In this document: positions 42,368 through 51,282 of the stretch, piece by piece | Position numbering within the stretch: the stretch's first letter is position 1 | How the letters are laid out: each line of letters opens with the position of its first letter | NCBI GenBank assembly: GCA_017552985.1 | Contig: JAFZNO010000087.1 | Coordinates: 1-64,000 of the forward strand | Length of the DNA: 64,000 bases | Origin: Lachnospiraceae bacterium | Lineage (GTDB): Bacteria; Bacillota; Clostridia; Lachnospirales; Lachnospiraceae | Reading direction: 5' to 3' | The notes under the pieces: model-generated | Database searches by the model: none | Told to the model about the DNA's origin: nothing | The model's input: the letters and a program-made list of their open reading frames with translations, nothing else | Position numbers and translations under genes: made by a program

Positions 42368-44092
42368 ATGATCATTAGAACCGTCATTGCGGCAATCTTG
42401 GCCATTCCGGCCTATTGTTACGCGCTACGATACAACATGCACATGTTCCAGCTAAACGGGTACAAGAACGATGAACACCCGAAGTGGCTGAAAAAGAATC
42501 TAAGGCAGCAGTGGCTCCTTGTTTTTACGGGAATCCTTGGAATCCTCCGGATCCTTGCAAGTCTTCTTCCCGATGGCATTGGACGGGGCATCGCCCTTTG
42601 GACCACGGACGTTCTCGCCATCTTGACGCTTCTTCTTGTGCGCTTGGTATATCGGGCCATGAAGCGCCTAAACACCAAATCCAAATTTAATTACACGCCC
42701 CGCGTAAAGCGCATGATCACCACGATCGCAGTCATCACCGGCATTGTTCTGTTGACTAGCCTGATCGTGCCGTTTTGCATGGCGGGCGGGGTTTCTGAGA
42801 TCCATTGGGATCTGTTTTCCAACGATGCCCAGGAAGGCTTTCCGGGATTTCTTACGGGAACGTTCCTGATCCTGATCTCCCTTCAGCTTGTGTTTAACAT
42901 GATCTCGAACGTGATCAACCGCCCGATCGAAAAGGCGGTGAATCAGTATTATATCAATGACGCAAAAAAGAAGCTAAAGAGCGTACCGGGGCTCCAGATC
43001 ATCGGCGTGACGGGAAGCTACGGAAAGACGAGCGTGAAGTTTTATCTGCAGACGCTCCTGCAGGGCAAGTATAACGTGCTGGTGACCCCGGAGAGCTACA
43101 ACACTCCCATGGGCATCGTAAAGACCATCAGAGGCTCCTTAAAGCCCACCCACGAGCTGTTCATCTGTGAGATGGGCGCACGCCACGTTGGCGACATTAA
43201 GGAGGATACTGATATCGTGCAGCCTCACCACGGCGTGATCACTTCCGTGGGACCGCAGCATCTGGAGACCTTCCACAGCATGGAGAACATCCAGAAGACG
43301 AAGTTTGAGTTGGCGGATTGCCTGCCTGAGAACGGCATGCTTTTCCTGAACGGCGACAACGAGTATATCCAGCAACAGGCAGTGGGTTATCAGAATAAGA
43401 TTTTCTATTATTCTGACGCTGCGGCAGACTCAGTTGGCAAGGAGAACGAAAACAGCGCGGTGCATCATTCGACGGAAGCGGAGCGGGCAGCAGGCTACCA
43501 GGCGAAGGACGTCACGGTTTCCCAGCTCGGAACGGAGTTCACGGTAGTAACGCCAAGCGGCGAGGAAGAGCGCTTCCAGATGAAGCTCATCGGAGCACAC
43601 AACGTGATCAACGTGGTTGGTGCCATTGCCGTTGCCAACAAGTTTGGCATGTCCCTCAAGGAACTCAAGATCCCGGTGCGCCGCATCCAGCCCGTGGAAC
43701 ATCGCATGCAGATGCGCGAGCAGGGCAACGTTACCATCATTGATGACGCCTACAATTCCAATCCCGTCGGCTCCAAGGCGGCAGTCGAGACTCTTGCCAT
43801 GTTTGACGGCATCCGCATTCTCGTAACCCCCGGCATGGTGGAGCTTGGCGCAAAAGAGGATGAATATAACTTCAAATTCGGCACTTACGCGGCTGATTGC
43901 TGCGATTATATTCTGATCGTCGGCAAGAAAAACCGCGAGTCCATTCATAAGGGCGTTTTGAGTAAGGGCTTTCCCGAGGAGAAATGCATTTGCGTGGATA
44001 AGCTTGAGGATGCCATGACTTATGCTTATTCCATCAAGGGCCAGGGCCACAAGTACATTCTGTTGGAGAATGACCTTCCTGACAATTACTAG
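42368..44092 (+). CDS. murF: MurF-like Mur ligase with N-terminal membrane domain
   Basis: A 574-residue protein. Residues 1-195 carry about four membrane helices; the rest is a Mur ligase. The ATP loop is GVTGSYGKTSVK (about 213), the central domain has CEMGARHVGDIKE, and the third domain has IDDAYNSNPVGSKAAVETLA. It should add a D-amino-acid dipeptide to UDP-MurNAc-tripeptide or a similar acceptor. A membrane-anchored MurF is longer than the classical enzyme of about 450 residues. A Ddl gene lies two genes downstream, matching the MurF substrate. AGGAGG precedes the ATG. Confidence 0.85.
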   Translation: MIIRTVIAAILAIPAYCYALRYNMHMFQLNGYKNDEHPKWLKKNLRQQWLLVFTGILGILRILASLLPDGIGRGIALWTTDVLAILTLLLVRLVYRAMKRLNTKSKFNYTPRVKRMITTIAVITGIVLLTSLIVPFCMAGGVSEIHWDLFSNDAQEGFPGFLTGTFLILISLQLVFNMISNVINRPIEKAVNQYYINDAKKKLKSVPGLQIIGVTGSYGKTSVKFYLQTLLQGKYNVLVTPESYNTPMGIVKTIRGSLKPTHELFICEMGARHVGDIKEDTDIVQPHHGVITSVGPQHLETFHSMENIQKTKFELADCLPENGMLFLNGDNEYIQQQAVGYQNKIFYYSDAAADSVGKENENSAVHHSTEAERAAGYQAKDVTVSQLGTEFTVVTPSGEEERFQMKLIGAHNVINVVGAIAVANKFGMSLKELKIPVRRIQPVEHRMQMREQGNVTIIDDAYNSNPVGSKAAVETLAMFDGIRILVTPGMVELGAKEDEYNFKFGTYAADCCDYILIVGKKNRESIHKGVLSKGFPEEKCICVDKLEDAMTYAYSIKGQGHKYILLENDLPDNY

Positions 44093-44101
44093 GAGAACGT
44101 T

Positions 44102-45022
44102 ATGATCAAATTCTTGGTGTTTGGTGACTTGCATTATGATTATGCGACCAAGGGTGACCAGCGGATCGAAGAAATCTTGGCAAGGGCGAAGAGGGAAAAC
44201 GTGGATTTCATGATTTCCCTGGGTGACGTTACTGCCCCGTTTGAAAAATATGATCACGTCATTGAGAAATTTGACAATTGCGGCATTCCCATCCACTACG
44301 TGCTTGGGAATCATGACGTGAAGGTGAAGTTGGAAGACACCATGGCCTTCCTTCATTTGGAGACGCCTTATTCTTCCTTCACCCAAGGCAACGTGAAGTT
44401 TATCCTTCTGAATTCGAACTATGAAAAGCAGGGGGAGGAAGAGTATTCTTTTCCGAACCGCAAGGGAGAAAACGTTATTACGCCCATCATCCCGTCCTTT
44501 GAGATGGATTGGCTGAAAAAGGAATTGGAGGAGGATGACAAGTCTTACGTGATCTTTTCCCACCACAGCCTGATCAACGAATTCCGCCAGCGCGGCATCA
44601 AAAACCGCAAGGAAGTACACGCCTTGTTTTCCGGAAAGCGGGTTCTGCTGTGCATGAACGGACATGATCACGGCGAAGCTTTTAAGCTGTGGGATCAGGT
44701 GCCGTATTACACCTTAAACTCAGCATTTGGACCATGGATCGGCGTACCCAATGATGATCCCGTGATAAAAGAAAAATATGCGTATCTCCACGGCTACGTG
44801 CCCTATGACAGGGCCCTCAGCGCAGTCGTGACGATCGATGACGAGAGCGGCAGTACCGCGATCACGGTCCGCATCGACGGCATGGAGGGAGATTATGAGG
44901 CCGTGACGCCGGCGGAGATAGGTCTCGCGGAGCCCAAGTGGAACGGCGTTTCCGTGGAGCCGAAGGCGAGCTCCTGCGTCATTACGTTTTCGGATGGCGT
45001 CGCGCAGGTGACAAAGCCGTGA
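44102..45022 (+). CDS. Calcineurin-like metallophosphoesterase
   Basis: A 306-residue enzyme with the metal-binding motifs of the family: FGDLHYD, SLGDVTAPFEKYD, LGNHD, FSHHS and MNGHDHGEAF. It should hydrolyse phosphomono- or diesters in the cytoplasm. It starts 9 bases after MurF and 59 before Ddl, so it belongs to the envelope operon. The substrate is not evident; nucleotide-linked cell-wall intermediates are one option. Confidence 0.85.
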   Translation: MIKFLVFGDLHYDYATKGDQRIEEILARAKRENVDFMISLGDVTAPFEKYDHVIEKFDNCGIPIHYVLGNHDVKVKLEDTMAFLHLETPYSSFTQGNVKFILLNSNYEKQGEEEYSFPNRKGENVITPIIPSFEMDWLKKELEEDDKSYVIFSHHSLINEFRQRGIKNRKEVHALFSGKRVLLCMNGHDHGEAFKLWDQVPYYTLNSAFGPWIGVPNDDPVIKEKYAYLHGYVPYDRALSAVVTIDDESGSTAITVRIDGMEGDYEAVTPAEIGLAEPKWNGVSVEPKASSCVITFSDGVAQVTKP

Positions 45023-45081
45023 GGAACATAAATAAATCATGCATTCAAATTAATTGAGATAGAGGATGGAGGAAGTAAGAA

Positions 45082-46266
45082 ATGAAGACAAGAGTTGCAT
45101 TGATGTTTGGCGGAAAGAGCGTGGAGCATGAGGTTTCCGTCATCTCCGGCATTCAGGCGTACCTGAGCATGGATACCGAGAAGTATGACGTGATCCCCGT
45201 ATATCTCACGAAGAAAAATGAAATCTACGTGGGCGAGAAGATCGGTCAGATCGAGTCCTATAAGAATATTGACGAACTGCTGAAAAATTCCCAGCGCGTG
45301 ATCATGCTGAACGAGAACGACAAGGTTTCGCTGGTGCCGCATCCGCCCAAGAAATTTGGCAAGAACACGCCCATCGACGTTGACATTGTGTTCCCCGTGG
45401 TGCATGGCACAAACGTGGAGGACGGCGCACTGCAGGGATTCTTTAAGACCCTTGGCGTTCCGTTTGTTGGATGCGACGTTACGGCATCTGCAGTCGGCAT
45501 GGACAAGTTCATCATGAAGACTATCCTCAAGGAGTATGACGTTCCGATCCTTGACGCGGCACTTTACGTCCTGTCTGATTACGCCGACATGGAAGGTCTC
45601 ATGGACAAGATTGAAAAGAAGTTCGGCTATCCCGTGATCATCAAGCCCGTGAACCTTGGTTCCTCCGTGGGCATCAGCATCGCAAAGACGCGGGTGGAAC
45701 TTGCTAATTCCATCGACGATGCCTTCCGTTACAGCACGAAGATCCTTGTGGAGCATGCGATCTCCAACCTTCGCGAGATCAACTGTTCCGTGCTTGGCGA
45801 CGAGAACGATGCCATCGCTTCAGAGTGCGAGGAACCCTTGCACACCAAGGACATTCTGAGTTATGAGGATAAGTACGTTAGCAATGCCAAGGGAAGCGGT
45901 TCGAAGGGCATGGCAAGCGTTGCAAGAAAAATTCCCGCAGACCTTACGCCCGAGCAGCGCGAAGAGGTACGCGAGCTTGCAGTCCGTTCCTTCAAGGCAC
46001 TGGGCTGTAACGGCGTTGCAAGAATTGACTTCATGATCGACGAGGATACGGGAAAGCTTTATTTCAACGAGATCAACACGATCCCCGGATCCCTTGCGTT
46101 TTATCTTTGGGAGCCCATCGGCATTCCTTACAAGGAACTGCTTGACCGCATGATCCAGCTTGCCTTCAAGAGACAAAGAACCGATTCGGCCCTGACCTTT
46201 ACTTTTGACACCAATATCTTAAATTCCGCAAGCTTTGGCGGAAGCAAGGGCGGAGCGAAGCTGTAA
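45082..46266 (+). CDS. ddl: D-alanine--D-alanine ligase
   Basis: A 394-residue ATP-grasp ligase. The N-terminus MFGGKSVEHEVSVISG, the central KPVNLGSSVGISI and the C-terminal FNEINTIPGS are characteristic. The omega-loop segment YEDKYVS has the Lys-Tyr pair associated with D-Ala-D-Ala rather than D-Ala-D-Lac specificity. It supplies the dipeptide used by the MurF two genes upstream, while the next gene encodes a dipeptidase that can destroy the same product. GATGGAGGAAG precedes the ATG. Confidence 0.9.
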   Translation: MKTRVALMFGGKSVEHEVSVISGIQAYLSMDTEKYDVIPVYLTKKNEIYVGEKIGQIESYKNIDELLKNSQRVIMLNENDKVSLVPHPPKKFGKNTPIDVDIVFPVVHGTNVEDGALQGFFKTLGVPFVGCDVTASAVGMDKFIMKTILKEYDVPILDAALYVLSDYADMEGLMDKIEKKFGYPVIIKPVNLGSSVGISIAKTRVELANSIDDAFRYSTKILVEHAISNLREINCSVLGDENDAIASECEEPLHTKDILSYEDKYVSNAKGSGSKGMASVARKIPADLTPEQREEVRELAVRSFKALGCNGVARIDFMIDEDTGKLYFNEINTIPGSLAFYLWEPIGIPYKELLDRMIQLAFKRQRTDSALTFTFDTNILNSASFGGSKGGAKL

Positions 46267-46358
46267 GACGCAAATGAGGATGCGCCGCGCGGCCGTAAAG
46301 GTAAGCGCAGATGCACCCAAAATACAAAGGCATCAAGTTGGAACAGGGGGTCGGAAAC

Positions 46359-47036
46359 ATGTTTGGAAAAGACAAAAAATCCGATTTTGTTGAGATCGTT
46401 TCGGATCAAAGAATAGACGTTGCGATGCAATATCCCGTTCTGGGCATGACGCATGCGGAAAAGAACTGCCTGATGCGCAGGGAGGTGGCTGAAAGGCTTT
46501 ATCACGCGGCCAAAAGGCTCCCCGCAGGGTATCGCTTCCGGATCTGGGATGCCTGGAGACCCTTTGCCTTGCAGCAAGAATTATATGAGACCTATTCCAT
46601 GAGCATCATCCGTGACTTTGGCTTGGATCAGGTTTCGGAATCAGAGCGGGACGCCGTGATCCGCGGGTTTGTGTCGGAACCCGTGGAGGACAGGGAGACG
46701 CCGCCGGTACACACGACGGGTGGCGCCGTGGACTTGACCATTCTGGATGCAAGCGGGCAGGAACTGGACATGGGGACCGCCTTTGATGCCTTTACGGAAA
46801 AGACCAAGACGAACTTTTTCGAACAGGCGGACAAGGAACCGCTCCGGACGATCCGCGAGAACAGAAGACTTCTTTGCCGCGTGATGCTGAAGGAGGGATT
46901 TACGAATCTCCCTTCGGAGTGGTGGCACTTTGATTACGGCGACAGGTTCTGGGCAGATTTTAAGGGGAAAACTGCAATCTACGGCGGCGCTTTTACGAAG
47001 GAGGAAATCGGAGGTTATGGACAATTCCGCAAATGA
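46359..47036 (+). CDS. VanX-like D-Ala-D-Ala dipeptidase
   Basis: A 225-residue enzyme of the M15D/VanX type. The ATG at 46359 follows CAGGGGG by 8 bases; an ATG at 46311 in frame would add 16 residues. Zinc and catalytic elements are visible: IWDAWRP, VHTTGGAVDLTI (the SxHxxGxAxD region, with Val replacing Ser) and EWWHFDYGD. VanX hydrolyses free D-Ala-D-Ala. No VanS/VanR or D-Lac ligase is present, so this is more likely wall recycling or turnover than glycopeptide resistance. It overlaps the next gene by 20 bases. Confidence 0.8.
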   Translation: MFGKDKKSDFVEIVSDQRIDVAMQYPVLGMTHAEKNCLMRREVAERLYHAAKRLPAGYRFRIWDAWRPFALQQELYETYSMSIIRDFGLDQVSESERDAVIRGFVSEPVEDRETPPVHTTGGAVDLTILDASGQELDMGTAFDAFTEKTKTNFFEQADKEPLRTIRENRRLLCRVMLKEGFTNLPSEWWHFDYGDRFWADFKGKTAIYGGAFTKEEIGGYGQFRK

Positions 47037-48318
47037 TAAGCGCGTGAATGCGCATGATTCCGAACAACGTAAGAAGATCAACAAGCAGAACAAAAAGCTC
47101 GGTTACGTGCTTCTTTACGTGGGCGTTTTACTCTTGATCATTTTCGGCGAGATTTTTTTATTCGTAAGTGATCCGGACGCGTCGCTGATGGATCTTTTGA
47201 AGGATACCGTCGGAAATCTTATGGGCGTGCTGGCGGCATTTTTGGTATTCGACATTGCTCATGAGTGGATGTCGAAGGAGAGCTATGCCTCCGAGATCTC
47301 CGAGCAGATCCTGGACACGCTCATGTATCATCCCGAAGCCATGGAGCTCTATGAGAATGAACAGAAAAAGGTGTTCGTCAATGCGTTTATCGGTTCCATC
47401 GTCGACGACAAGGACGCGGCTGACATGATCGAGAATCATTTGGAGACCTATCTGCTCACTCCGGAAGACTTTAAGCAGAAAGCAAATCTGACGGCTGGGG
47501 ACTGTCGCATAAAGACGGCGTTCTCCTATCGCTTTGTGCTGGAGACGGAACGTACGCAGGCATTCCAGTCCCTTCGTACGGACGTGGCTCATGATCCGTA
47601 TTTCTACGTGCAGGAAGAGCTGAATTATACCGTTAAATACTTAGATCCTAAGGGAAATAACATGAACGGCGAGTTTGTCAAGATCGGTCTGATCTATGAC
47701 AACGGCGGACTGGATGCCTTCCTCCGCGGCAGTAAGAACGGAGAGGAAAGGGAAGTGTTTAAGAATTGCATTTTCCGTGAGATCCTTGACATTGAAGCGG
47801 AAGATAAGGCAATCTTCAAGGAATTGCAGGATCAGGATCACCAGGCGGAGCTGCGCGCCCTGGCGCACAGAATGTTCCGTCCCCACCTAACCATCGATCG
47901 CACAAAGGGAGAACTGTACGACGTGCAGGTAGGCTCGTTCAAAGGCCGTGATTACGGACTTCTCTTTACATTCAAGGTGGCGCATGACCAGACTTTAACG
48001 GAGCACGACGTGTCGCTGATCTTCCACATGCCGAAGCGCTGGGACAGTATCATCGAGGTGGCGCTGGTGGAGCCGACGAAGGATCCGCAGATCTCCATCA
48101 GCTACAACGAAGATGCCATGGACGTGGAAATGTATTCCTTCCTGAATAAGGGAGATGCCTCCTCCTATGATAACACGCTGGAAGAGGAGAATGGCGTATA
48201 CAGCATCGCGCTCTCCAACGAATGGGTCTTTCCCATGAGCGGCACGGTGTTCTTTGTGCGTAAGGATGCGAGAATCCGCAAATTGGAAAATGAACGTGGC
48301 GCAGGAGTAAATAAGTGA
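47017..48318 (+). CDS. Membrane protein of unknown function in the envelope operon
   Basis: A 433-residue protein. The ATG at 47017 follows GGAGG and overlaps the VanX-like gene. Residues 1-30 are basic, two membrane helices lie at about 30-80 (VLLYVGVLLLIIFGEIFLFV and LMGVLAAFLVFDIA), and the remaining 350 residues are soluble with no recognised motif. The next gene starts inside its stop codon. The tight overlaps on both sides suggest a role tied to the VanX-like enzyme and the lipoteichoic-acid-synthase-like protein, but I cannot name it. Confidence 0.6.
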   Translation: MDNSANDKRVNAHDSEQRKKINKQNKKLGYVLLYVGVLLLIIFGEIFLFVSDPDASLMDLLKDTVGNLMGVLAAFLVFDIAHEWMSKESYASEISEQILDTLMYHPEAMELYENEQKKVFVNAFIGSIVDDKDAADMIENHLETYLLTPEDFKQKANLTAGDCRIKTAFSYRFVLETERTQAFQSLRTDVAHDPYFYVQEELNYTVKYLDPKGNNMNGEFVKIGLIYDNGGLDAFLRGSKNGEEREVFKNCIFREILDIEAEDKAIFKELQDQDHQAELRALAHRMFRPHLTIDRTKGELYDVQVGSFKGRDYGLLFTFKVAHDQTLTEHDVSLIFHMPKRWDSIIEVALVEPTKDPQISISYNEDAMDVEMYSFLNKGDASSYDNTLEEENGVYSIALSNEWVFPMSGTVFFVRKDARIRKLENERGAGVNK

Positions 48319-51197
48319 TGAAAGAAAATGCTTCTCTGATGAAGTGCATAAAAAAATACTCCCAATTGATCTTTGTCAAAAGCAAGGTGCGATTGATCCT
48401 TGGCATCCTGCTTTCCCTTTCGATGATTGGCGTTTTTCTGTATTTCAAGCCCAACGGGTTTAAGCATCTGCTGTTGGGATGCGGGTTCGCCGCGTTAAGC
48501 GGCATTTTGGTCAACTGCAAAAAACTGCCTGTTTGGCCAGCCTGGATCGCACTGGGCGTTTATCTGATCATTGTACCGTACAAGCTCTTTCAAAGAATGG
48601 AATTTCCGATTACTGACGTAACCATTTTATACCGGAAATCCACGCTCCTATGCGTTGCGATGATCTACGTCATCTATCTTTTCTTCTTCCTGTTTACGCA
48701 GAGAATTCCCTTGGCAATCGCTTTCGGCAACGTGTTTTTGACTATCGTGACCATTGCCGAGTTTTACGTGATCTCTTTTCGCGGACAGGCGATCAGCTTT
48801 GAAGACCTTCGCGTGATCAATACTGCCGCGATGGTCATGGGCAACTATGATTATACGCCCTCCAGCGAACTGATCTATAGTTTGATCTGGTTTATTTTCT
48901 TTACCGTCTTTATTCTCAAGTTAGACATTCATTGGAAAAGCATTCAAGCAAAGCATCCGAAATATCGTGCGTTGCTCGTCCACGTGATCGCAAGCATTGC
49001 GTCCGCAGTCTGTGTTTTTTCCTTCTTTTTCATCCTGCTGGGGACCTCCTTCCTGAAGGACCACGGCATAGATGACAGTCTGTGGCTGTATTACCGGACG
49101 GATACCCTGCACGGGTGTTTGCTCTATCCTTTTGTAGAGTATAGCTGCAATAAGATAGAAGTCCCGAAGGATTATTCGGCGGAGACCGTTCTCCAGATTG
49201 GAAAAACGGCGGAAGAGAAATTTGTCCCCCTTAAGGAGGAAAGTGATCAAAGACCCAACGTTATTGTGATCATGAACGAGGCCTTTGGCGATCCTCGCGT
49301 ATTGGGCGACTTCGAAACCAAGGAACCCATTATGCCGTTTTTGGATTCCCTCTATTCGGCAGAAAATGCCATTCGTGGAAAGCTCTACATGTCTATTCTC
49401 GGGGGACTGACGGTCAACAGTGAGTTTGAAGTGTTGACGGGGAATTCCATGAGGTTTTTGCCCTATACCATGATTCCTTATTCCAGCGGCGTTGACAGGG
49501 AAATGCCTTCCCTTGTTTCTGAATTTGAAGCCCTTGGTTATTCCAGTATGGCCATTCATCCCAACGTAAAGAATGCCTATGATCGCGACAGAGTGTATCA
49601 GTATTTTGGATTTGACCAGTTTGTTGATCTGCTTACCTTCGAAACGGAGGTGGAATACGTCGGGAATTACGTTTCGGACCGTTCTAACTATCAGGAACTG
49701 ATCTACAGGTATGAGAACAGGGATGCTTCAAAGCCGCTCTTCGCGTTTGACGTAACCATTCAAAATCATTCTCCTTACTGGGATGCAAAGCGCCCGCAGA
49801 GGATCCTAAGCATAGGCGGCGTGGAAAGCCAGGTAAAAGATGAGTACTGCATGGAAGAATCCTACTTGAGCTTGTTAAGACAGTCGGATGACGCGCTGCG
49901 GGAATTGCTGGCATATTTTGAGACGGTGGAAGAGCCAACCGTGATCTGCTTTTTTGGAGATCATCAGGCCATGCTTTCAGATGAGTTTTATTCCGCGATC
50001 TATGAAGGCAGGGAGTTGCCTGAAGAGAGCAAAACGCAATTAAAATACAGTGTTCCCTACTTGATCTGGGCCAATTACGATGCGGATTTCTTCCATCCGG
50101 GTGACGTGAGCGCAAATTATCTGGGCGGCATTCTCATGGAAGAACTGGGACTTCCGCTGTCGCAATTCCGGATGTTTCAATCTGAGCTTCGCAGGGAATA
50201 TCCCATTTTATCTGCGAGACAATTGTCTGACGCAGGCGGAATAAAGCATGACGATCTCAAGAAGAATGGTCTGCAGGCGTTAAGGGATTATTGGACGTTT
50301 ACTTATGACGGAATGTTTTCGTCGAAGGTTACGGAAGAAACCTTCACACCCAAATCCTATCGGGATAAAAGTCCGGAAAAGACGGGCGGAGTCCAGAAGG
50401 GCGGGAAATGGTATGAGGAATACGCGTCCGTCACGCATGCGCTGGGAATGACGGGTGAGGGAGACGTTATGACGAACTCGCTGGAAGCATTCCTGTACAA
50501 TTATCAATTGGGACAGAGAGTATTTGAGGCAGACGTCCAGATCGCGGCGGACGGCGTTATGGTGCTGCGGCATGATTGGGAAAGCAGTCTGGGCCAGGAT
50601 GCAGCGTTTGGATGGACGGATGACGCACGGCCCGTTCCCACGTCAAAGGAATTTAAGGCAGCACCCATCTACGGTAAGTACACGCCGCTCACGCTTGAGG
50701 ACTGGTTTGGCATCATGGAAGAGTATCCTGACGTATGGTTTGTGACCGATACAAAGTACAGTCCCACCGTCTCGAAAGACATGCAGATTTTTGTGGACAC
50801 GGCGAAAAACAGTCACAGGGAAAACGTGTTGGACCGCGTGATCGTTCAGCTCTATTATCAGGAAATGTATGACGAAGTGAATGCGGTTTATCCCTTTGAT
50901 AATTACCTGTTGACGATCTATTATACCGGATATCCGGAAGACAGTGCGTCCATGCTAAGGTTTATGGAGGAAAAAGGGATCGGGGTCTTAACGATGCCTG
51001 CGGACACTTGGGCAGGGACTGCCAGAATACGGGAAGAACTCAAGGACAAGAGCTTTAAGGTCTATCTCCACACGGTGGACGATCCCGAGGCGGCAGCGCG
51101 CTATCTAAAAGAAGTCGGCGGCTTGTATTCCGATTGCATCACGGAACCCCAAATGGACTTTTTAATGTGTCACGGGGACGCACCTGGTGACACGTGA
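48318..51197 (+). CDS. LTA-synthase-like sulfatase domain fused to a GDPD-like phosphodiesterase
   Basis: A 959-residue fusion starting at ATG 48318 (a GTG three bases earlier is possible). Residues 1-260 hold about six membrane helices. Residues about 310-620 are a sulfatase/lipoteichoic-acid-synthase-type transferase with the nucleophile Thr in GGLTVNSEFEVLTG and the metal motif FFGDHQAML. Residues about 700-955 resemble a glycerophosphodiester phosphodiesterase: THALG, TNSLEAF, FEADVQIAADGVMVLRHDW. The His-Arg pair of classical GDPD reads His-Ala. One polypeptide would thus carry both a glycerophosphate-transferring and a glycerophosphodiester-cleaving domain on the outer face. Confidence 0.8.
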   Translation: MKENASLMKCIKKYSQLIFVKSKVRLILGILLSLSMIGVFLYFKPNGFKHLLLGCGFAALSGILVNCKKLPVWPAWIALGVYLIIVPYKLFQRMEFPITDVTILYRKSTLLCVAMIYVIYLFFFLFTQRIPLAIAFGNVFLTIVTIAEFYVISFRGQAISFEDLRVINTAAMVMGNYDYTPSSELIYSLIWFIFFTVFILKLDIHWKSIQAKHPKYRALLVHVIASIASAVCVFSFFFILLGTSFLKDHGIDDSLWLYYRTDTLHGCLLYPFVEYSCNKIEVPKDYSAETVLQIGKTAEEKFVPLKEESDQRPNVIVIMNEAFGDPRVLGDFETKEPIMPFLDSLYSAENAIRGKLYMSILGGLTVNSEFEVLTGNSMRFLPYTMIPYSSGVDREMPSLVSEFEALGYSSMAIHPNVKNAYDRDRVYQYFGFDQFVDLLTFETEVEYVGNYVSDRSNYQELIYRYENRDASKPLFAFDVTIQNHSPYWDAKRPQRILSIGGVESQVKDEYCMEESYLSLLRQSDDALRELLAYFETVEEPTVICFFGDHQAMLSDEFYSAIYEGRELPEESKTQLKYSVPYLIWANYDADFFHPGDVSANYLGGILMEELGLPLSQFRMFQSELRREYPILSARQLSDAGGIKHDDLKKNGLQALRDYWTFTYDGMFSSKVTEETFTPKSYRDKSPEKTGGVQKGGKWYEEYASVTHALGMTGEGDVMTNSLEAFLYNYQLGQRVFEADVQIAADGVMVLRHDWESSLGQDAAFGWTDDARPVPTSKEFKAAPIYGKYTPLTLEDWFGIMEEYPDVWFVTDTKYSPTVSKDMQIFVDTAKNSHRENVLDRVIVQLYYQEMYDEVNAVYPFDNYLLTIYYTGYPEDSASMLRFMEEKGIGVLTMPADTWAGTARIREELKDKSFKVYLHTVDDPEAAARYLKEVGGLYSDCITEPQMDFLMCHGDAPGDT

Positions 51198-51226
51198 TTG
51201 CGGATTTTGGGTCCGCATGCTATACT
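51198..51226 (+). promoter_or_regulatory. Promoter of the guaA gene
   Basis: TTGCGG (51198-51203), 17-base spacer, TATACT (51221-51226), overlapping the last codon of the upstream gene by one base. No purine riboswitch is visible in the 56-base leader. Confidence 0.75.
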
Positions 51227-51282
51227 ACCAATAGGGATTGAAATTAGTAATACAAGAATAAAAACAATTTAAGGAGGATGAC

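Noticed and set aside
43430-44671. 413-residue minus-strand ORF
   Set aside because: Opposite strand of MurF and the phosphoesterase; His/Val-rich composition typical of a shadow frame.
46359-47036. Vancomycin-resistance operon
   Set aside because: No VanS/VanR and no D-Lac or D-Ser type ligase; the adjacent Ddl has the D-Ala-type Lys-Tyr pair.
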